A stretch of 64,000 nt of DNA, taken from contig CAITYM010000087.1 in NCBI GenBank assembly GCA_903896615.1, forward strand, positions 1-64,000, written 5' to 3'. Origin of the DNA: an uncultured Burkholderiales bacterium (GTDB lineage Bacteria > Pseudomonadota > Gammaproteobacteria > Burkholderiales > Burkholderiaceae_C). Below are positions 9,327 through 19,579 of this stretch, piece by piece. The notes beneath the pieces are model-generated. The model made no database searches. It was not told the origin of the DNA and was given only the letters and a program-made list of their open reading frames with translations. The position numbers and the translations under genes were made by a program. The stretch's first letter is position 1; each line of letters starts with the position of its first letter.

Positions 9327-10412
9327 ATGAACTTTCCTGAATTACCTATTCCCCCGGGTGAACCTATCCCTCATCGCAAAGTTATTCGTGAGTGGTTGAT
9401 TCCTTTATCTGGGAAAACAACTCTTAAAGCGATTGTCCTTTTGATTTTGGATTACGCGTTGTGGGCCGCCTTAATGGTGGGCTCAGTATTATCCAGTGCG
9501 ATATGGGAACAACTACTTTGCGCGGTAGCGGCAGGTTTTTGTATTGGTAGACTTTTTATTATTGGTCACGATGCATGCCATCAAAGCCTAACACCCCACA
9601 GAACACTGAACAAGTGGCTAGGGCGAATTGCATTTTTACCCTCCTTGACGCCCTACAGCTTATGGGATATTGGTCACAATGTGGTCCACCACGGGTACAC
9701 CAATTTAAAGGGGTTTGATTTTGTTTGGGCGCCTCTCACCAAAGAAGAATACAGTCAACTTGGTTTTTCAGGCAGACTGCTAGACCGAATTTACCGAAGT
9801 GGATGGGCCCCAGGACTTTATTACATGATAGAGATTTGGTGGAAGAAAATGATCTTCCCCAGCAAAGATCAAATGCCTACGCAACGCCCCATCTTTATTC
9901 AAGATAATTTGCTCGTCTGTGCATTCGCAGCAATTTGGATAGGCACAAGTATTTGGGCAGCCTTTGCTACCCAGCAATCTGTTGCATGGGTGTTATTCGT
10001 ATCGGTTTTCGTGCCATTTATGTTTTGGTGCGCAATGATCGGTTTCGTTGTTTATGTTCACCATACACATGTAAAAGTGTCTTGGCACGACGACAGAAGT
10101 GCTTGGTCAAAAGCACAACCATTTGTATCAACAACCGTTCATTTAACTTTTCCCTTTAACATTGGCGCACTCATGCACCACATCATGGAGCACACAGCTC
10201 ACCATGTTGATATGAGTATCCCTTTGTATAAACTGAAATCTGCTCAAGAAAAATTAGAGATTTTGTTACCTGAGCGTATTATTGTCCAACCGTTTTCTTG
10301 GTCCTGGTACTTTGAAACAGCTAAGTGCTGCAAGTTATATGATTTTACAAACCGGTGTTGGACGGATTATGAGGGTCGCTTTACCAGCGTTCCATCCCCC
10401 AATCACGGATAA
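9327..10412 (+). CDS. Membrane fatty acid desaturase
   Basis: This 361-residue integral membrane di-iron desaturase has the three histidine boxes: HDACH (81-85), HNVVHH (117-122) and HHIMEHTAHH in the C-terminal third. Hydrophobic segments flank them (about 35-75 and 195-245). Such enzymes introduce double bases into lipid-bound acyl chains, often to keep membranes fluid in the cold. It stands alone between pyk and pgk, facing away from pyk, and is followed by a strong terminator at 10434-10479. Substrate and regioselectivity cannot be read from the sequence. The ATG at 9327 follows an out-of-frame ATGAAATGA. Confidence 0.85.
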   Translation: MNFPELPIPPGEPIPHRKVIREWLIPLSGKTTLKAIVLLILDYALWAALMVGSVLSSAIWEQLLCAVAAGFCIGRLFIIGHDACHQSLTPHRTLNKWLGRIAFLPSLTPYSLWDIGHNVVHHGYTNLKGFDFVWAPLTKEEYSQLGFSGRLLDRIYRSGWAPGLYYMIEIWWKKMIFPSKDQMPTQRPIFIQDNLLVCAFAAIWIGTSIWAAFATQQSVAWVLFVSVFVPFMFWCAMIGFVVYVHHTHVKVSWHDDRSAWSKAQPFVSTTVHLTFPFNIGALMHHIMEHTAHHVDMSIPLYKLKSAQEKLEILLPERIIVQPFSWSWYFETAKCCKLYDFTNRCWTDYEGRFTSVPSPNHG

Positions 10413-10433
10413 AGTAGTTAAGTTTTAATTTAC

Positions 10434-10479
10434 AACTGGCCCAATACCTCGGATAACTCAGGTATTGGGCCCAGTTTTT
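10434..10479 (+). terminator. Rho-independent terminator after the desaturase gene
   Basis: CCCAATACCT and AGGTATTGGG form a perfect 10-bp stem with a 10-base loop. It is extended by AACTGG/CCAGTT around one bulged C and followed by a T-run. It lies between the convergent desaturase and pgk genes and may act in both directions. Confidence 0.8.
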
Positions 10480-10511
10480 AATGGACGAACAACGGCAAAC
10501 TGAGGCGCAAT

Positions 10512-11699
10512 TTAACTATTTGCCCGTTTTAGTAGTATCTCTATAGCCGGGAGTGTCTTTCCCTCAAGCATCTCCAGGAAAGCGCCACCACCAGTAGATA
10601 TATAGCTTATGTCTTTATCAATACCGTATTTGGCAATTGCAGCCAAAGTATCCCCTCCCCCCGCTATTGTGAATGCTTTAGAGTTTGCTATGGCATGCGC
10701 TATAACTTCCGTTCCCTTTGAGAAGGCTTCAAACTCAAAAACACCGACTGGACCGTTCCAAACTATAGTGCCCGCTTGAGCGAGTTGAGCGGCAAGTCGA
10801 TGTGAAGTCTCGGGACCAATATCTAAGATAAGGTCATCTGCCTGCACGTTTTTGATATCCTTAATTGTTGCTATTGCATTCGCATCGAAACTTTTTGCAA
10901 CAACAACGTCGCTGGGCAAGGGCACCTCAGCGCCACGATCCTTCATCGCATTCATAACGCAGACGGCTTGTTCGAGCAGTGCGGGTTCTGCCAAGCTTTT
11001 TCCAATTGGTAGGCCTTTTGCTAGAAGAAAAGTATTGGCTATTCCCCCGCCTACGATTAGTTGATCCACTTTAGCTGCCAATGAATCAAGAATAGATAAT
11101 TTCGTTGAGACTTTTGAGCCCGCAACAATAGCTGCCAAGGGGCGCTTAGGATTTGCTAGAGCTTGCGTGATAGCATCTATTTCTGCTGATAAGAGCGGTC
11201 CTGCACAAGCCGTGTGAGCATACTCTGCAACGCCGTAAGTGGTTGCCTCTGCGCGGTGCGCGGTGCCGAATGCATCGTTGACATAGATGTCGCATAACGC
11301 TGCAATTTTTTGAGCCAAGGCCGGACTATTTTTTTTCTCGCCTACATTAACCCTGCAGTTCTCGAGCAAAACAACTTCACCAATCTTTACTGTGACTCCC
11401 TCAACCCAGTCTGTGATCAAAGGAACAGAAGTCCCCAACAGCTCACTAATTTTTTGAGCAACAACGTGTAAAGAGTCTTGCGCAGTGAGCGCGCCCTCGC
11501 TAGGTCGACCAAGGTGAGATGTGACCATGACAGCCGCCCCAGCTTTGAGTGCCATCTGAATGCAAGGCAGTGACGCTCTAATACGAGTGTCCTCTGTTAT
11601 TTTTCCTTGGGCGTCGAGCGGAACATTTAAATCCGCTCTGATAAAAACCCGCTTGCCCCTTACAAGACCTTGCTCGCACAGATCTTTAAATCGAATCAT
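10512..11699 (-). CDS. pgk: Phosphoglycerate kinase
   Basis: This 395-residue enzyme transfers phosphate between 1,3-bisphosphoglycerate and ADP. Motifs are RADLNVPLD near the N terminus, [32 protein letters not shown] and [14 protein letters not shown] at the C-terminal domain. I start it at the ATG at 11699 ([10 protein letters not shown]) rather than the TTG two codons upstream. It follows scoB by a short gap and may be last in the leftward def-fmt-azlCD-scoAB-pgk set. In Burkholderiales pgk usually sits directly before pyk; here the desaturase separates them. Confidence 0.95.
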   Translation of the reverse strand: MIRFKDLCEQGLVRGKRVFIRADLNVPLDAQGKITEDTRIRASLPCIQMALKAGAAVMVTSHLGRPSEGALTAQDSLHVVAQKISELLGTSVPLITDWVEGVTVKIGEVVLLENCRVNVGEKKNSPALAQKIAALCDIYVNDAFGTAHRAEATTYGVAEYAHTACAGPLLSAEIDAITQALANPKRPLAAIVAGSKVSTKLSILDSLAAKVDQLIVGGGIANTFLLAKGLPIGKSLAEPALLEQAVCVMNAMKDRGAEVPLPSDVVVAKSFDANAIATIKDIKNVQADDLILDIGPETSHRLAAQLAQAGTIVWNGPVGVFEFEAFSKGTEVIAHAIANSKAFTIAGGGDTLAAIAKYGIDKDISYISTGGGAFLEMLEGKTLPAIEILLKRANS

Positions 11700-11725
11700 A
11701 TTCAATGGTTGACTCCAGCTGTTGT

Positions 11726-12373
11726 TTATTTCTTCTCTTGTAATTTAAGACCCGTAATGGCCTCTAGCTCAGTTAAACCAAGTCCTTCAACGCGGTCGAT
11801 GACTAAAAGTCCAGTACTAGTGCACTCGAAAGTTGCGTGATCAGTATAGATACGTTTTACGCATTTCAAACCCGTCAAGGGGTAAGCGCAATTTTGCACA
11901 ATTTTGCTTTGACCAGCCTTGGTTAGCAAGTCCATCATGACCCATGTCTGTTTGGCGCCTATGGCTAAATCCATAGCCCCACCAACTGCGGGAATATCTT
12001 GTGGCAAACCAGTATGCCAATTGGCAAGGTCACCGCTGACAGAGACTTGAAAAGCCCCCAAAACACAAATATCCAGGTGACCAGCGCGCATCATTGCAAA
12101 ACTGTCCGCGTGATGAAAATAAGCACCCCCACGACGCAATGTTACGGGTTGCTTGCCAGCGTTTATAAGATCGTAATCTTCAGCCCCTTTGGGTGGGGAG
12201 GGTCCCATACCCAAAATCCCATTTTCGCTGTGCAAACAAATCTCTGAGTCAAGCGCGAGGTGGTTTGCTACTAGTACGGGCATGCCAATGCCAAGGTTAA
12301 CGTAAGCGCCAGCAGGAATGTCTTGCGCTATTCGAGCGGCAATAGCATCTTTGCTTTTAAGTTGATAACTCAT
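11726..12373 (-). CDS. scoB: 3-oxoacid (succinyl-) CoA-transferase subunit B
   Basis: This is the 215-residue beta subunit of a family I CoA-transferase, moving CoA between succinyl-CoA and acetoacetate or a related 3-oxoacid. It has [12 protein letters not shown] and the active-site sequence [11 protein letters not shown], whose Glu forms the acyl-CoA thioester. It is paired with the alpha subunit upstream, separated by 115 bases, wider than usual for this pair. The exact substrate is not determined by sequence. Confidence 0.88.
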   Translation of the reverse strand: MSYQLKSKDAIAARIAQDIPAGAYVNLGIGMPVLVANHLALDSEICLHSENGILGMGPSPPKGAEDYDLINAGKQPVTLRRGGAYFHHADSFAMMRAGHLDICVLGAFQVSVSGDLANWHTGLPQDIPAVGGAMDLAIGAKQTWVMMDLLTKAGQSKIVQNCAYPLTGLKCVKRIYTDHATFECTSTGLLVIDRVEGLGLTELEAITGLKLQEKK

Positions 12374-12488
12374 AATAAATAATGGTCGAGACTCATGAAC
12401 TGAGCAGTATGTTTAAAGTTCGAAATAGGCTATAAGTGACAAAAGGACTGAGAAAGAAAGGGTGCCTGAGGGGGCTCAATTGCGTTTT

Positions 12489-13199
12489 TTATGGTTCGTT
12501 GTGGCTTGGTTCAGGAACTACAACGAGCTTGTTAACAAAAATCCCAGGCGTCACAATCGTCTCCGGGTCAAGCTCTCCGAGTTCAACGCGTTCATAGACT
12601 GATGCAACAGTGCAGCGTGCAGCCATGGCCATAATGGGGCCAAAGTTGCGTGCTGATTTTCTGTAAATTAAATTACCCCATCTGTCACCTTTGTAAGCCT
12701 TAATTAAAGCGAAATCCGCATGCAAGGGATACTCTAACACGTACATTCGTCCATTGATCTCGCGTGTTTCTTTTGGGGATCCGTCTGCAAATTTGGCAAG
12801 CTCCGTGCCGTAGCCAGTTGGCGTAAAGAAAGCGCCAACACCCGCGCCAGCAGCTCTAATGCGTTCAGCCAAGTTGCCTTGGGGCACCAACTCAAGCTCA
12901 ATCTTCCCTGCCTTATAAAGGGCGTCAAAAACATAAGAGTCACTTTGACGCGGATAGCTACAGATAATCTTTCTTACCCGCTCGGTTTTCAAAAGCGCTG
13001 CAAGGCCTCGGTCTGCATTACCCGCGTTGTTATTAATCAAAGTAAGGTCGCGGACATCTAAGTCGTGCAGCACGCCAATGAGCCCGTCTATCAGTTCATT
13101 AGGAATACCAGCGGTACCAAATCCTCCGACCATAATGGTGGAGCCTGATTTAACATCGGCTAGAGCTTGAGCAGCTGAATCGGCAAATTTATCAATCAT
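12489..13199 (-). CDS. scoA: 3-oxoacid (succinyl-) CoA-transferase subunit A
   Basis: This is the 236-residue alpha subunit with the conserved N-terminal loop GGFGTAGIPNELI, the CoA-binding segment LINNNAGNADRGLA, and LVPQGNLAERIRAAGAG. It works with the beta subunit encoded downstream in ketone-body or short-chain acyl metabolism. It lies 30 bases after azlD, so the two may be cotranscribed. Confidence 0.88.
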   Translation of the reverse strand: MIDKFADSAAQALADVKSGSTIMVGGFGTAGIPNELIDGLIGVLHDLDVRDLTLINNNAGNADRGLAALLKTERVRKIICSYPRQSDSYVFDALYKAGKIELELVPQGNLAERIRAAGAGVGAFFTPTGYGTELAKFADGSPKETREINGRMYVLEYPLHADFALIKAYKGDRWGNLIYRKSARNFGPIMAMAARCTVASVYERVELGELDPETIVTPGIFVNKLVVVPEPSHNEP

Positions 13200-13229
13200 A
13201 CATTGGAGATTTAAAAATAAAGGGTAGGA

Positions 13230-13574
13230 CTAATTCCATCCCAACCCTAAATGAAGCGGTAAATAAATTGACATGCCAACAACAATGGTTCCAAGGACAA
13301 CTTGTCCCCGACCTTTTCGCACAACAAAAAACAAAATGCCTCCTAGTGCAGCGAACAAACGGGCGTTTGTCCAGGGTAAGGAGACCTCTGCGTGAAACAT
13401 AAAAATCTCAGGAATGATAACCGCAGATAGCGCAGCAATCGGCGCAAACTGAAGCCCCCTTTGAACCCAATCGGGGAGTTGCCATTGTCGCTCAGAGATA
13501 AAGAAAAAGGAACGTGTAAGTAGGGTGATAAGTGCCAACCCCAAAATAGCAGTTATGTGCCAAAACTCAGTCAT
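13230..13574 (-). CDS. azlD: AzlD-type branched-chain amino acid exporter subunit
   Basis: This 114-residue, highly hydrophobic protein has about four membrane segments and the family sequence RGLQFAPIAALSAVIIPEIF. AzlD is the small partner of AzlC in exporters of branched-chain amino acids. It overlaps the 3' end of azlC by 8 bases, which suggests translational coupling. Confidence 0.85.
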   Translation of the reverse strand: MTEFWHITAILGLALITLLTRSFFFISERQWQLPDWVQRGLQFAPIAALSAVIIPEIFMFHAEVSLPWTNARLFAALGGILFFVVRKGRGQVVLGTIVVGMSIYLPLHLGLGWN

Positions 13575-14316
13575 GCGAACCTATCCCGAAACGGCGCATA
13601 TAGCGTATATGAAGCATTTCCAAACTCAGACAACTCAGTACGGCGCAACCTATGGCGAATAAAATATTTAACTTAAGGGGTAAGGTAAAAAATAAAATTG
13701 CAGCAACTCCGCCGATGAGACATGAAATACGCTTAAGCTTAGAGGTTGCAAGAGAACAAGTGACCCCTACTAATGCCAAAATTCCTGCAAACCCTAGACC
13801 CCAATTGGAGGGGATGTATCTAGCCAAGGAAATGCCCAAGAGACTCGCAGCCATCCAGCTTATCCAATTTAAAAAACTATTGCCTGCCAGGTAGGCTTGC
13901 TCGCTTCGTTGACCACTCAAATCCTGAGCAGGCGTTTCAAAGCGCAATGCAAATTGGACATAGGTCAGGTCAGTGGTTAAGTAAGCCGCCAAGAGCCTTT
14001 GCCACCGCGGCGAGCTCATCATATAAGCCCTAAGGTGAGCGCTGAACACGACAAATCTGAGATTGACACAAAATGCGGTTGCCCAAATCACCCAAAGCGG
14101 TGCGCCCGCCACAAGTAATGGAATAGCCGCGAGTTGTGAACTACCGGCAAATACAAGAAGGGTCATCAAGATAGAGTCAAAAAGACTCATGCCTGATTGA
14201 ATCATGGCCACCCCAATCATCATTCCCCAGGCAGCTACACCAGGTGCTGCGCTACTGATGTCTTTCATACCTAGTTTAAAAGAAGGATGAGAGTAATTCG
14301 CCTTAATAAAAAACAT
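13567..14316 (-). CDS. azlC: AzlC-type branched-chain amino acid permease
   Basis: This 249-residue membrane protein contains the AzlC features MIQSGMSLFDSILMTLLVFAGSSQLA near the N terminus and NLRFVVFSAHL. AzlC with AzlD is expected to export branched-chain amino acids or analogues. The gene starts at ATG 14316, 16 bases after fmt, and overlaps azlD. Confidence 0.87.
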   Translation of the reverse strand: MFFIKANYSHPSFKLGMKDISSAAPGVAAWGMMIGVAMIQSGMSLFDSILMTLLVFAGSSQLAAIPLLVAGAPLWVIWATAFCVNLRFVVFSAHLRAYMMSSPRWQRLLAAYLTTDLTYVQFALRFETPAQDLSGQRSEQAYLAGNSFLNWISWMAASLLGISLARYIPSNWGLGFAGILALVGVTCSLATSKLKRISCLIGGVAAILFFTLPLKLNILFAIGCAVLSCLSLEMLHIRYMRRFGIGSHD

Positions 14317-14332
14317 AATACTTCAATGCTTT

Positions 14333-15397
14333 TTAAATGGGACTAGAAGAGCTAGGAGAGCTAGGGGAAGCAGGGGGATCAGAGGCGAAACGCTCACCTG
14401 TTTTTAATGAACTGCCCAAAATAAAGGATTCCAATGGCATGCGCTTTCCCCCAGCGCGCTGAACTTGGGTAATACGAAGTACATCCTCGCCGCACAAGAC
14501 ATCTATGCCAGAGGAATGTATTTTTACAATCTTACCGAAACACTCCTGCTCTGTTTGAACAGGGGGGTCTGGCTTCAAAACTTGTGCTTCCCAAATTTTG
14601 AAAACCTCCCCATCTAAATGGGTCTGAAGTCCTGGCAAGCTCGAAAATGCGCGTAACTTGCGCGCAATGAATTGAGCAGATTTGGACCAATCGATCCAAG
14701 TCTCGATTTTTTCAATTTTATGTGCATAACTCACTCCCTCAACAGGTTGAGCAACAGCTTTGATAAGCTTTAGTTGATCTAGTGTTGTCAGTAAAAGTTG
14801 AGCGCCCAGGTGAGCAAGTCGATCGTGCAAAGTATCCGTTGTGTCATTTGGAAGGATAGGACAAGATTTCTTAGCCAATATAGATCCAGTATCTAGGCCT
14901 GAATCCATTTGCATAATGCAAATCCCGGTCACAGCATCTCCGGCTTCTATGGCTCTGTGTATAGGTGCTGCACCCCTCCAACGCGGCAACAATGAGGCAT
15001 GGATATTTAAACAACCAAGAGGTGCGGCGTCAAGCGCCCACTGCGGGAGTATCAGGCCGTAGGCGGCGACAACGATGACATCGGGCTGCCAAATTTTAAG
15101 TTGATCTAAAGCCGCTTGTGCGTCTTGTGCATACTTGCCGTCTAGGCGAAGACTTCTCGGTTGTATGACGGGAATATCTTGTTCAACCGAGTAACTTTTA
15201 ACTGTAGATGCTTGTAGTTTTAAGCCACGACCCGCGGGACGGTCTGGTTGAGTCAGTACGCCGATTACACGGTGTTGACTTATCTCATTATTATTTAATT
15301 GCTCTAAAGCAATTCGAGCAAACTCTGGTGTACCCGCAAAAACGACTCGAAGTTGCGAACTCCCATTAGCAAAACTAATTTCAGTAGTGGAGTTCAA
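14333..15397 (-). CDS. fmt: Methionyl-tRNA formyltransferase
   Basis: Fmt formylates initiator Met-tRNA using 10-formyl-tetrahydrofolate. The 354-residue protein has [10 protein letters not shown], the catalytic [16 protein letters not shown] and MDSGLDTG, followed by the C-terminal tRNA-binding OB domain. The only good start ahead of the conserved fold is a TTG at 15397, which shares TTGA with the TGA stop of def, a 4-base overlap implying coupled translation. This gives about 15 extra N-terminal residues compared with typical Fmt. The tail after about residue 340 is Pro/Ser-rich. Confidence 0.93.
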   Translation of the reverse strand: MNSTTEISFANGSSQLRVVFAGTPEFARIALEQLNNNEISQHRVIGVLTQPDRPAGRGLKLQASTVKSYSVEQDIPVIQPRSLRLDGKYAQDAQAALDQLKIWQPDVIVVAAYGLILPQWALDAAPLGCLNIHASLLPRWRGAAPIHRAIEAGDAVTGICIMQMDSGLDTGSILAKKSCPILPNDTTDTLHDRLAHLGAQLLLTTLDQLKLIKAVAQPVEGVSYAHKIEKIETWIDWSKSAQFIARKLRAFSSLPGLQTHLDGEVFKIWEAQVLKPDPPVQTEQECFGKIVKIHSSGIDVLCGEDVLRITQVQRAGGKRMPLESFILGSSLKTGERFASDPPASPSSPSSSSPI

Positions 15398-15903
15398 TGA
15401 TTTTCTTCGCGTTGTAATTTAAGCAATTTTGTTTTAATTCTATTGCGCTTTAACGGAGATAAATAGTCAACAAAAACTTTGCCTATCAAATGATCCATTT
15501 CATGTTGGATGCAAACCGCCAAGAGTTCTTTGGCGTGGATTTCTTGAGTGCTGCCGGATTTGTCCAAGGCCTTAACTTTAATTTCTATCGCTCGTTCAAC
15601 GCCGTCGTAAGTGTTGGGAACGGATAGACAACCCTCTTCACCTTTTACGCGCTCAGAATGGGTCCAGATAATCTCTGGATTTATTAAGACCATAGGAGAA
15701 TCTCTTTCGTCAGAGACATCGAGCACGATAATTCTCTCATGCACGTCTACTTGAGTCGCGGCAAGTCCGATACCGTTCGATTCATACATTGTCTCAATCA
15801 TGCTCTCTATAAGTGTAAGAGTGTGATTTGTTATTTCTTTTACCGGCTTAGCAACAGTGTTTAAGCGCGGATCCGGATAGCAAAGAATGTTCAGTAAAGC
15901 CAT
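15394..15903 (-). CDS. def: Peptide deformylase
   Basis: This 169-residue metalloenzyme removes the N-formyl group from nascent proteins. All three motifs are intact: [15 protein letters not shown] and QHEMDH. It is cotranscribed with fmt through a 4-base overlap. It is divergent from smg, with a 155-base gap that in many Burkholderiales holds dprA. Confidence 0.95.
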   Translation of the reverse strand: MALLNILCYPDPRLNTVAKPVKEITNHTLTLIESMIETMYESNGIGLAATQVDVHERIIVLDVSDERDSPMVLINPEIIWTHSERVKGEEGCLSVPNTYDGVERAIEIKVKALDKSGSTQEIHAKELLAVCIQHEMDHLIGKVFVDYLSPLKRNRIKTKLLKLQREENH

Positions 15904-16058
15904 GAAGTCTATTTTCGTTGATTTAAGGGAAATTGTCTTTTTGGTACAAAAAAAGTTTGCGAGTAGAGTTGGATAAATTCGAGTTTAAAAAGGCAAAATT
16001 TGTAGATTTTTCTAAAATTCGCTTTCATTTCTCTGAAATCGATGTATATTAAGTACAT

Positions 16059-16601
16059 ATGTTTGATGTTCTTGTTTTTGTCTATGAACATTACTGGGAG
16101 GCTCAGGCCTGCCCAGAGCTCCCTTTGCTGGGACGCCGACTGAGCGCCGCTGGTTTCGAGGGTGATGAGATCGAGCAAGCTTTGCACTGGCTCGAAGGTC
16201 TGGACGCAGCCTCCAAAAGTGCCGAACTCATAGATATTGCGCCAAAGTCCAAAACACTTAATCCCCTTCAAGCTTTATCTGAGCTTCAAAGCTCTGAGCC
16301 TCAAACCCCGTCGTTAGTCTTAGAGCCCTCGCCTGGAAGCCTGAGAATTTACTCGCAGGCTGAATTTTATAGACTCGGTGGCGAGTGCCTCGGATTCTTG
16401 CAGTTTTTACAAACTGCAGGCGTGATGCCTTGCGCGATGAGAGAGATCGTACTAGAGCGTGCAATGGCCTCGCCCGTAGAGGAAGTCACATTGGATGACT
16501 TCAAAATAATAATTCTGATGGTCTACTGGAGTTTTGGAATAGAGCCAGATATTCTTGTTCTGGACGAATTATGTGATGACGAGGACAGAATCTGTCATTA
16601 A
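16059..16601 (+). CDS. smg: Smg family protein (DUF494)
   Basis: This 180-residue protein starts MFDVLVFVYEHYWE, characteristic of DUF494/Smg, and ends with the conserved helix MVYWSFGIEPDILVLDEL. A variable Ser/Pro-rich middle (about residues 60-95) lengthens it slightly. Its biochemical role is not established; in Burkholderiales it commonly lies in a dprA-smg-topB row. Here dprA is absent upstream and topB is about 4 kb away on the other strand. Confidence 0.85.
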   Translation: MFDVLVFVYEHYWEAQACPELPLLGRRLSAAGFEGDEIEQALHWLEGLDAASKSAELIDIAPKSKTLNPLQALSELQSSEPQTPSLVLEPSPGSLRIYSQAEFYRLGGECLGFLQFLQTAGVMPCAMREIVLERAMASPVEEVTLDDFKIIILMVYWSFGIEPDILVLDELCDDEDRICH

Positions 16602-16717
16602 CTCTCAGAGCTTAAGGTTCACCAAGATTCAAACAAAATTGAATTGCCGAGCTTGCAAAAAGCACTAGAAAAAATAGGGTCCGTGCAAACTCTCAGGCAC
16701 GTTACATCTAAAGCCGA

Positions 16718-17674
16718 TCAAACAACAGCTCCAGAGTTGGGATCGTTAGGATCAATATCCCCGCCCTTGGCGTTTGTTTTAATTAGGTCCTCGCGTTTAA
16801 TTCCTAACCACATTGCGAGTGCTGCTGCAACAAATACAGAAGAGTAGATTCCAAACAAAATCCCAATCGTCAAAGCCAGCGCAAAGTAATGCAGGGTTTC
16901 ACCTCCAAATAAGAGCATAGAGAGAACCATCAACTGAGTACACCCGTGGGTGATGATAGTCCTGCTCATAGTTGAAGTAATTGCGTTATCAATAATACGA
17001 ACAGTTTCGAGTTTGCGTAAGCGCTTGAAGTTTTCCCGAATTCTGTCAAAGATAACTACGGACTCATTAACCGAGTAGCCAAGCACGGCTAATACTGCTG
17101 CTAAGACAGGAAGTGAAAACTCCCATTGAAATGCAGCAAAAAACCCCAGAATAATGACCACGTCGTGTAGGTTGGCAACAATACCCGCTACAGCGTACTT
17201 CCATTCAAAACGGATAGCCAGATAAATCATGATGCCGATCACAACACATGCCAAAGCTTTTAATCCGTCGATCGTTAATTCATCGCCAACTTGGGGCCCC
17301 ACAAATTCACTACGCCTGAGCGCTGCATTTGTGTCAGCCTCTTTGAGTTTGTCCATAACTTGGGTGCTTTGTTCGCCCGAGGAAACGCCTTTGATGACAG
17401 GCATTCTGATCAGCACATCTTGAGTGGAGCCGAAGTTTTGAACTTGTACGTCTTTGTATCCAAGCGTATTGATGCGGGTACGAAGATCATCTAAGTCAAT
17501 GCTTTTGGCAAAATGAACTTCGACCAAGGTGCCACCGGTGAACTCAACAGAGAGGTGCAAACCTTTACTGAATAAAAAGAAAATTGCAGCCAAAAACGTA
17601 ATGAATGAGACCGCATTAAACGCCAAAGCATGACGCATGAAAGGAATGTCACGGCGAAGTTTAAAAAATTCCAT
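16718..17674 (-). CDS. secF: Protein translocase subunit SecF
   Basis: SecF, with SecD, uses the proton-motive force to complete protein export through SecYEG. The 318-residue sequence begins with a membrane segment (about 15-35), then the motif LSVEFTGGTLVEV, and has five C-terminal membrane helices including GYSVNESVVIFDRIRE. Length and topology are normal. It lies 12 bases downstream of secD and converges on smg. Confidence 0.94.
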   Translation of the reverse strand: MEFFKLRRDIPFMRHALAFNAVSFITFLAAIFFLFSKGLHLSVEFTGGTLVEVHFAKSIDLDDLRTRINTLGYKDVQVQNFGSTQDVLIRMPVIKGVSSGEQSTQVMDKLKEADTNAALRRSEFVGPQVGDELTIDGLKALACVVIGIMIYLAIRFEWKYAVAGIVANLHDVVIILGFFAAFQWEFSLPVLAAVLAVLGYSVNESVVIFDRIRENFKRLRKLETVRIIDNAITSTMSRTIITHGCTQLMVLSMLLFGGETLHYFALALTIGILFGIYSSVFVAAALAMWLGIKREDLIKTNAKGGDIDPNDPNSGAVV

Positions 17675-17686
17675 GATCTAAGTCCT

Positions 17687-19579
17687 TTATTTCAAATCTG
17701 TAGAGGTGCTTGACGCAGGAGAGTTAGGTCTCCAAACCGTACCAATTGATACTTTTTGTAGACGTTGAACATGTCCGTACCAAAGGTTAACTAGGCCGCG
17801 GGAGAAAAATACAGCTGAGAACATACTTGTCATAATGCCTAAACAGTGCACTACCGCAAAGCCTCTGACAGGTCCTGATCCAAAGGCAAGCAATGCGAGT
17901 CCTGCAATCAGTGTTGTAACGTTGGAGTCTAAAATCGTTGACCATGCGCGTTCATAACCATTATTGATTGCCGTTTGGGGCGGTGCTCCGTTTCGCAACT
18001 CCTCTCGAACGCGTTCGTTGATTAAAACGTTCGCATCAATTGCCATTCCAAGCACAAGGGCCATTGCAGCCATTCCGGGGAGCGTCAAAGTGGCTTGCAA
18101 CATTGACAAAATAGCAACGAGTAGCAGTAAGTTGATTGCCAAGGAAATGCTAGAGAAAACACCAAAAAGCATATAGTAGATACACATGAATAGAGCGACC
18201 GCGACAAAGCCCCAAGTAACGCTGTCAAAACCTTTGGTAATATTTTCTGCGCCAAGACTTGGTCCAATAGTTCTTTCCTCAATAATCTCCATTGGTGCTG
18301 CTAGCGACCCGGCTCTGAGTAAAAGAGCCGTATCGTTGGCCTCTACCGTATTCATATGACCAGAAATTTGTACTCTTCCTCCCCCAATTTCAGATCGTAT
18401 GACAGGTGCTGTAACGACCTCGCCCTTTCCTTTTTCAAATAATAAAATAGCCATCCTCTTGCCAACGTTTTCACGCGTAACATCTCTAAATATCCTTGCG
18501 CCCTTCGCATCCAGAGTCAGGTGCACTGCGGCTTCTTGTGTTTGGTTGTCAAACCCTGGTTGAGCATCGGTTAAGTTCTCACCAGTTAAGAGGACCTGCT
18601 TTTTAACAACAACTGCTGAGCCACTTCTGTCACTAAATCGCTCACTTCCAAAGGGTACCAAGCCGTTGCTAACTTCGGCGCTACGTGCCTCAGCGCTTTC
18701 GTCTACTAAGCGGACTTCTAAAGTGGCTGTCCGGCCTAAAATGTCTTTTGCTTTTGCGGTGTCTTGAACGCCGGGTAATTGGACAACGATGCGGTCAGCC
18801 CCTTGTTGTTGAATGACCGGTTCAGAAACTCCCAATTCATTTATCCGGTTGTGCAGGGTAGTAATGTTTTGCTTGAGAGCTTGTTCTTGAATCTTCTTGG
18901 CAGCTTGTGGAAGTAGTGTTGCGTGAAGTTTAAGCTCGCCATTTTGAGCTATTGATGATGTCTGTAACTCTGCAAACTGTTCCTTAATGAGTGTTGCAGC
19001 GAGGTCTAACGTTTCTTTATCTTTAAAAACTATATCAACTGCTTGCCCGTCTCGAGATATTCCGCTGTGACGGATATTTTTCTCCCTAAGTTGGCTTCTG
19101 ATATCGCCAGCCAATGAGTCTGCTCTTTTCGTCAACGCCGCTAGCATATCGACTTGGAGCATGAAATGTACGCCACCGCGTAAATCCAAGCCCAAGTACA
19201 TGGGGTCTGCATGCAAACTGGAGAGCCATGTTGGTGAGCGAGGAATCAGGTTTAACGCAACGATGTAGGAAGGATTTTCAAGATCACTGTTGAGTGTTTT
19301 TTGTATCAAGTCCTTTGCGCGCAATTGATCTTCAGTACGCTCAAAGCCAACTTTAAGAGAATGCCCGAGATCTAAATTTGTTGAGGACGGAGTGAGTGAG
19401 GCTTGCGTCATAGCCTCTTGAACCCGAGCTAGCACGGACGTGTCGATATTGAAACTAGACTTTGCAGGAGAGATTTGAACTGCCGGAGATTCGCCAAAGA
19501 AATTGGGTAGTGTATATAAGCTACCAATAATTAAAGCAACCAAAATGACGAGGTATTTCCAAAGGGGATATCGGTTCAT
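17687..19579 (-). CDS. secD: Protein translocase subunit SecD
   Basis: This 630-residue RND-like export motor subunit has an N-terminal membrane anchor, LGLDLRGGVHFML at the start of the first periplasmic domain, a large periplasmic region, and six membrane helices at about 450-610. Signature sequences include GMAIDANVLINERVREE and the D-x-N proton-relay motif. It pairs with secF downstream. Between yajC and secD there is a 277-base gap with strong inverted repeats. Confidence 0.94.
   Translation of the reverse strand: MNRYPLWKYLVILVALIIGSLYTLPNFFGESPAVQISPAKSSFNIDTSVLARVQEAMTQASLTPSSTNLDLGHSLKVGFERTEDQLRAKDLIQKTLNSDLENPSYIVALNLIPRSPTWLSSLHADPMYLGLDLRGGVHFMLQVDMLAALTKRADSLAGDIRSQLREKNIRHSGISRDGQAVDIVFKDKETLDLAATLIKEQFAELQTSSIAQNGELKLHATLLPQAAKKIQEQALKQNITTLHNRINELGVSEPVIQQQGADRIVVQLPGVQDTAKAKDILGRTATLEVRLVDESAEARSAEVSNGLVPFGSERFSDRSGSAVVVKKQVLLTGENLTDAQPGFDNQTQEAAVHLTLDAKGARIFRDVTRENVGKRMAILLFEKGKGEVVTAPVIRSEIGGGRVQISGHMNTVEANDTALLLRAGSLAAPMEIIEERTIGPSLGAENITKGFDSVTWGFVAVALFMCIYYMLFGVFSSISLAINLLLLVAILSMLQATLTLPGMAAMALVLGMAIDANVLINERVREELRNGAPPQTAINNGYERAWSTILDSNVTTLIAGLALLAFGSGPVRGFAVVHCLGIMTSMFSAVFFSRGLVNLWYGHVQRLQKVSIGTVWRPNSPASSTSTDLK

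Noticed and set aside
12467..12490. TGAG/CTCA stem followed by TTTTTT on the plus strand
   Set aside because: The stem is only 4 bp and no rightward gene ends here; both neighbours run leftward.
15909..16271. 120-codon leftward frame in front of def, considered as a dprA remnant
   Set aside because: Its first half is antisense to smg and it carries no Rossmann or DprA motif.
16644..16847. 67-codon rightward frame between smg and secF
   Set aside because: Most of it is antisense to the secF 3' end and it has no recognisable features or ribosome-binding site.
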